The notes beneath the pieces were generated by a model. It was not told where the DNA came from. It searched no databases and worked only from the letters and a program-made list of their open reading frames with translations. Positions 59,498 to 64,000 of a DNA stretch of 64,000 bases are shown piece by piece. Origin of the DNA: Viola odorata (taxonomy: Eukaryota; Streptophyta; Magnoliopsida; Malpighiales; Violaceae); the NCBI GenBank assembly GCA_963691705.1, contig OY829541.1:15804564-15868563 (forward strand). Reading direction: 5' to 3'. Numbering within the stretch: position 1 is the stretch's first letter; each line of letters starts with the position of its first letter. Both the position numbers and the translations under genes were made by a program.

Positions 59498-59976
59498 CTA
59501 CGCAACACTCAATCAAAAGATCTTGAGCATCTCTTGCAACACGAACATCTGGTGGCAGCATCTCTTTAATAATTTTGGTCATAGTTGCTGTATTTTTTAT
59601 AAAAAGAAAAGGAAATAATAGCTCACATCAAATGAATGACCAAATGAAACAGGCGAATTGTTTACACATTTAAAAACAGCCACAATTCAGAATAAAGCCC
59701 AGCACAAACTCAAAAAAGCATCAAAATATAGCTGCAATTCATACTTAAGAGTACGCACGCACACACACTGGAGCATACATTTAAGCTCGCCGAACTCAAC
59801 TTCCTAAGCAAATTAGGTCATTAAGTAACAGCGAAAAAACAAACGAAGAAAAACTATCAATTAACTCTAATATTGTAACAAAAAAAGTAATATTTTTACA
59901 AAAGTTACAGATTATACATACCTTTTGGAAGCAAAGCATCCTCCTTGGATTTACCAACAATATCCATGGGGTCCAT
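59498..59976 (-). pseudogene. DR1: 5' fragment of DR1 (NC2-beta)
   Basis: DR1/NC2-beta is a histone-fold protein that, with DRAP1, binds TBP and represses RNA polymerase II transcription. Two coding exons are present on the minus strand: 59976-59922 (MDPMDIVGKSKEDALLPK) and 59587-59498 (TMTKIIKEMLPPDVRVARDA then QDLLIECCV), with GT-AG borders and correct phase, covering residues 1 to 48. A leader exon seems to lie at about 60138-60099. The rest of the histone fold and the Gln/Pro-rich C-terminus are absent before the element's left end. The captured part has no lesion, so a short chimeric transcript is possible. Confidence 0.85.
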
Positions 59977-60139
59977 CACTAAAATCTTCAAACCCTAATT
60001 TAACACAAACAAAGAAATCAGCCATAACATAAACACGCAAGTTTTAACAAGAAACAACAGATCTAAAATAGAGAGAAACCCGGAGACAGTTAACTCACCA
60101 CACTACTGAGTCAGGACGTTCTCCGGTTGACGAATCCTC

Positions 60140-60570
60140 CTACAAATCACATACAAACACAGCAGCAACACAAACAAAGAAAAGGAGAAAGGAAAACCAG
60201 AGAACAAGAAACGAAATGAAGAGCTGATGATGAAAAATAGGAAAAATTACCTTGCGTGTGTGCCTGCCGCGAGGGAGAGAGGAGGAGCGGCGGTGAGGGC
60301 GGTGGAGCAGCAGCGGCGATGGCTCGGCAGGTGACGACGGTGACGGAGATAAGAGTTCCCTCAGTCGGCCACAACGATGGTGAGGGAGGCGGAGAAAGAG
60401 AGAGCGAGAGAGCTTGTTTGGAGGAGAATGAGGTAAGGGATGCGTTGTTTTTGGTCTATTTATCATGGCAGATTTGTAATTAAGATGAACTTGCCTTAAC
60501 ATTTTTGTCCAAAATGGTCTAAAAAAACAGCTTCCCGCATCAACCAAATTGCCTCTGAAAGCCACTGCTG
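60140..60570 (-). other. Upstream/leader sequence captured with DR1
   Basis: GC-richer than its surroundings, with C/T-rich stretches on the minus strand; it lies upstream of the DR1 leader exon. It probably derives from the DR1 promoter and first leader exon. A 141-codon frame here is low-complexity and not a convincing protein. Confidence 0.4.
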
Positions 60571-60729
60571 GGAGCCTGGCCAGTGGCTTTTAAAGGGAAA
60601 ATGTGAAGGTTTTTGTAGAGCTTTTGAGAAGCTCTATTGTAAAGTTGGTTTACCAAACACCAACCCTTAAGAAGTTGGGTTTGAAAAGTGCTTCTGGAAA
60701 CCAAACCATAACCCCAAAGGGGTACTAAG

Positions 60730-60955
60730 TAGAAGCCAATCGAACTCTGCTTTAACAAGATTAAATTTAACAGGAGTCGATTTTGATAGAACAATACCTA
60801 GACCAATTTATACAGATCAAAATAGCTTTCAGACTTGCGAGCAAGAACCAGCAAGGACACCATCACCTACAGAAAGTGACATGAGATATACAAATCAGAT
60901 AAATATGATTACTAGAGAATATGAAATCGACAAAGAAAGATTAAGAAAAGAATTT
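60730..60955 (+). pseudogene. Pararetrovirus-like coding fragment, plus strand
   Basis: Continues the open frame interrupted by element B. It encodes a short polar segment without a diagnostic domain. Just before 60957 the orientation of the pararetroviral sequence flips: to the right the coding strand is minus. The domain is not identified. Confidence 0.5.
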
Positions 60956-61603
60956 GTTCATCCTTCCAATGATAATATAAGAACTAGTTCCGTCATTTTG
61001 TCGTATGTATAGGTCAGGATTCATTCCTTCTAGACTAAGAAGTTGATGAGCAGTATAACTTTGTCCAGGTATATTAGAATCTAGTTTTAGGTATGAAGAG
61101 GATGATGAGTTTGGAGAAGTATGATTTGTATTAGGTCGTGCAGGATAAGGTCTTGAGGATTCAGAAGATGAAGGTCTAAAGGTAGTAGGTCTAAAGCTGG
61201 GAGGTTGATTAAAAGATGGTCTAACTGCAGCTCTACGTGCTCTTGGTCTAAAAACGTATTGGTGGTAATTAGTTCTATATGCTGGAGTATGACTGGATGA
61301 AGGTGTATTTTGATTTCTATTTATGGTTTTAAAAACTTTATCTATGGTTTTGTTTGTTGCTATAACCATATTTCTTAAAAGTTCTATTTTAATTAAATCT
61401 TCATTCCATAACGGAGTTCTGTCTGATGCTAATGGAACGACGTTATCATTTTCGTCATTAATCTCTGGGTTAAGATCTTCGATATAGGCTTGATGTATAA
61501 AAGTCAAGTGTGATACTAATTCTTATTTAAGATGTTCTAAATCTGAAAGTATATCAGTTCTTAATACAGCTAAGCATGTTGCTAGTTTATCCCAAATAGA
61601 CAT
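60941..61603 (-). pseudogene. Pararetrovirus-like first frame, interrupted by a stop
   Basis: A minus-strand frame starts at ATG 61603-61601. It has an in-frame TAA at 61525-61523 and then stays open to 60941. The second half is rich in Ser, Pro and Arg (RPRARRAAVRPSFNQ). It follows a TATA-containing leader, which suggests it was the first frame of the viral transcript. Function is not assigned. With the stop and the inversion at its end it is inactive. Confidence 0.5.
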
Positions 61604-61604
61604 G

Positions 61605-61840
61605 ATGCATGTATAATGAGAAAGCAGAAATTTAAAACATTTAAGAAAGCTTTAAAGTATGATGAAAACGTTGTATGAAACTTAAAGCGTATTAAAACTT
61701 ACAGTGATGTTGCTCAAGATGTTTGAAAGCTTTTCTCAAAGTTTTGTGATAATTTTTTGAAAATTTTATTTCTGATTCTGCCTCTTAACTGAGGACTTCA
61801 TCCCCTTATATAGGGAGTACAGGTCTTAAGCGGAATTCAA
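61605..61840 (-). promoter_or_regulatory. Probable pararetrovirus promoter and leader
   Basis: On the minus strand a clear TATATAAG box lies at 61812-61805, between the end of the pol-side frames (62214) and the next frame (61603). About 200 nt of leader follow. This arrangement is that of the genomic-RNA promoter of caulimovirids. It is a call from position and TATA box; activity is unknown. Confidence 0.5.
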
Positions 61841-62213
61841 AATAGATTACATTTTTCTAAATTAAGAGATAAGGATCTTATCTCTTTTACAATCTTTCTT
61901 TTCTTTCTAAAAGGTTTCTGCCACGATTGTCTTGGTGCTTTGCCAGTTGGTGTCGGCAAAGTTCTTTGTCTTCTTTTGATTATTGATGTCTGCCACATCT
62001 GCTTTGTCTGAATCGCTGGAATTTTCAAACGTCTAAGTCTTTGTTGTCGTCTGGCCTGCCACGTGTTTCTTCTCCTCTGGATAGTTAATTCTCCTTGTCT
62101 TCGTCTAATAATCAGTATTCTTCTTTATGTGAATTTGCCTTGTGCGTTGGATGAAAGGTAAAAGTCTCTTTTTCTTTTTCGTCCTCGTCTTAGTCCGTCT
62201 TTTGCAAAAGGAG

Positions 62214-63512
62214 TCATGTTTGCAGTTTTTTTTTTTTTAATCTTCTTCCAAGCTCTAGATAGAGCTCGGCCATCATGTCGTTATCATAGTCGGGGTCTGA
62301 GTTAGCTTGTGTATACGACTCTCCTCCATCGTCATCATCTGAGAAGTGGGATAACTTCTCCAAGAGTTCTTCCTTCATCTTTCGTCGAGCTGCTTTTGCC
62401 GATGATTTTGCCTGAGCTGGGTCTAGTTGAAACCTTGATTGTCCTCTGGGTGAAGGATTATCAATGGTTGATTCTGACAATGTTTTTAGAACTGCAAATC
62501 TCGAGGCCTATTCTTGTGGAAATCGTTTCCACCAATTTACCTTGAATCGTCTGATAAGTATTGGATGTTGTTCATGCTCTGTCTTGTCTGGTATTTCATA
62601 TTCCCAATATATAATCCACGGAATATGAAACATGAGGGTGAAACTCATTGTCTTGGGTAGATATAGGTCTGGGTACTTCTGAACAAAGGCTCCATATCCT
62701 TCTAAAATTGGATCTGGAAAGCAGATCTCATGAGCACCAAAGTGATGCCACCATCTATGGAACCATATTGGAAAGTTGGCTGAAATGTTTCTGTCAAAAT
62801 GGAAGAACCACGAGTGTCCTCCTGTCGAGTATAAAAATGCATGGTGTCATGCCATCTGGTAGTCATGGTAATCAAAACCTTTAGGGATGAAAGGTTGTGA
62901 AAACATTCTTCTCGTGTACGGGTTCATCTTCCAGTCTGTTGGTGTCAAGACTCTAAGAATTCTGCATTTTGAGTATGAATACCTGTCTGGTCTTGCTTCA
63001 GTAGATTCATGGGTAATTTCTACTAAGTCAGTGTCTACTAAAATAAACTCATAAAAGTTTATGGTTTTTTCTAGGTCTGTTGGTATGTAGTGAAAGTCTT
63101 TAGGAAACATGTTTGAGGTGATGGATCTTAAATCTGATCCATATTCTGGTTCAATATATCCGATATTTTTGGCAAAAGGCTTTAGTATTGGGCCTGATTT
63201 GTCTTGGGCTTTTGTCTGGTATGTCTGGTTTTGTGGTCTTGGTATATTGCCTAATACAGTTGATCTTTGGGTTATTGAGGCTGGTGATTTAGGTGGTTGG
63301 ACTTGTAAGGCTGGTATAAGTCTAGAAGGAGTTTTTGGGCCTGTAATTCCTTGCAGGAATAGGTTTGGGTCTAATGTCTTTGAGGTAGGCGTCTGTGGTC
63401 TTGGTGTTTGTGGTCTTAGGTTGTCAAATCTGTTTGGTGAGTCTGGTATGCCTGATGTTGTCATTGCATACGAGGCCTTTGTCTTCTTCTTTGGATCTAC
63501 TTTGGTCGTCAT
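62214..63512 (-). pseudogene. Pararetrovirus-like frame downstream of RNase H, broken
   Basis: A minus-strand frame starting MTTKVDPKKKTKASYA, with a Pro/Thr-rich first 100 residues and then a conserved-looking domain (FHYIPTDLEKTINFYEF, SKCRILRVLTPTDW). It stops at TGA 62849-62847, resumes in another frame from near 62820, meets TAG at 62510-62508, and ends after an acidic stretch and a Lys-rich tail at 62214. Such sequences accompany caulimovirid-type polyproteins in plant genomes, from memory. The three breaks make it inactive. The exact viral protein is not assigned. Confidence 0.58.
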
Positions 63513-64000
63513 TTTTCTTTCCCTGTAGAAATTCTCTGGATAGAAAGTCTGGTAAAGAAGTCTTTTCCTGAGATGTATTGTATTTCAAAATCAAAATTTG
63601 AAAGTAAAGCTTGCCATCTGGCAAAAATTTGTTTTGCAACAAGGTTTTTTACGTCCTTTTCTAAAACAAATTTCGCACTTTGACAATCAATTCTTAAAAG
63701 ATTTTTTTTGTTAAAAACATCATCTTGAAATTTGTTGATGCATAAAACAATGGCTAAAATTTCTTTCTTTATGGTTGAATAATTCTTTTGAGATTCTATC
63801 CATAATCCTGAATAGTATCTAATTAACTGCTCTTTTCCTTCACTCTCTTGTTTTAGTATTCCTCCATATCCTATGTCTGATGCGTCTGTCTCTACTATTA
63901 ATTTTGCTAAAGGATCTGGAATACCTAAGCATGGAAGGTTTTTAACCTTTTCTTTGATAAGTTTTACTACTGCAGTGTGTTCTTCTGTCCACTCAGTAGG
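63513..64000 (-). pseudogene. Pararetrovirus reverse transcriptase / RNase H end
   Basis: Runs off the right edge of the window. The minus strand reads an RNase H domain with ETDASDIGYGG (first catalytic Asp), YYSGLWIESQKNYST, a KEILAI helix carrying the catalytic Glu, and RIDCQSAK. Near 63560 the reading frame shifts by one base before the usual LPDFLSREF end. The type is that of Caulimoviridae and not of Ty3 elements, judged by memory of the family. Confidence 0.7.

Larger units (their letters stand above)
57493..60721. mobile_element. Element B: TIR transposon carrying a DR1 gene fragment
   Basis: 3.2 kb, inserted in pararetroviral sequence. The left end starts GGTCTGTTTGGCGTTCCGG, as in element A. 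The right end is a weak inverted counterpart (CCTTTGGGGTTATGGTTTGG read inward). Flanks AGACTAAG (57485-57492) and GTACTAAG (60722-60729) match at 6 of 8 positions, consistent with an hAT-type duplication; removing the element rejoins one open frame. It carries the first coding exons of DR1 (59976-59498, minus) with leader and promoter-like sequence, and about 2 kb of AT-rich DNA without a gene (57700-59490). No transposase was found. Confidence 0.62.

Noticed and set aside
60140..60565. 141-codon Pro/Ser/Arg-rich minus-strand frame
   Set aside because: It overlaps the leader region of the DR1 fragment; composition bias only.

Overview
This is nuclear DNA from a flowering plant, most likely a eudicot. 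The base composition is AT-rich, the genes are split by GT-AG introns, and the non-genic part is dominated by plant transposon families (Stowaway, hAT, Mutator, Ty1-copia, Ty3/Athila, endogenous pararetrovirus). I cannot name the species. All exon joins were made by hand from reading frame, splice sites and remembered family sequence. No search was run.

Genes, left to right. A UCH37-type deubiquitinase (928-4867, +) is tail-to-tail with NRPB8, the RPB8 subunit shared by nuclear RNA polymerases (8008-5448, -). A plastid-type alpha/beta hydrolase follows (19679-13385, -); its first intron holds a solo LTR and a long-TIR element, and its promoter is buried in repeats. Next are a 341-residue multi-spanning membrane protein resembling the N-terminal half of ZnT5/MTP12-type zinc transporters (26196-32564, +), ABA4 for neoxanthin formation in ABA synthesis (38511-41066, +), and a monoacylglycerol-lipase-like hydrolase (43333-41392, -) with one disabled-looking splice donor. 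The genes are independent plant transcription units and do not form a pathway.

Mobile DNA. Three Stowaway-like hairpin MITEs lie at 8997, 24468 and 33080. A Mutator-like element (11196-13084, perfect 10-bp target duplication) carries a piece of an ERD7/senescence-associated gene. An hAT element (19803-20757, perfect 8-bp duplication) sits inside a three-copy inverted/direct repeat cluster. A retroposon with a 13-bp target duplication lies at 23619-23987. Two related TIR elements, A (34115-38059) and B (57493-60721), each carry the 5' part of a host gene: a GL3-type bHLH in A and DR1/NC2-beta in B. A very young 2.4-kb LTR element without genes (43425-45832) is inserted 91 bp upstream of the lipase-like start codon.

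The right third is a nest. A defective Ty1-copia element (46503-57375) is split by an Athila-like element (49237-56647) whose 901-codon frame fuses gag-protease to the integrase tail. This abuts a rearranged, inactive caulimovirid-like endogenous pararetrovirus (57376-64000), itself split by element B.

The strongest leads are the A/B pair of gene-fragment carriers, the dyad-rich LTR of the young element, the Athila-like fusion frame, and a 16-nt block shared by the 5' UTR exons of UCH37 and NRPB8.
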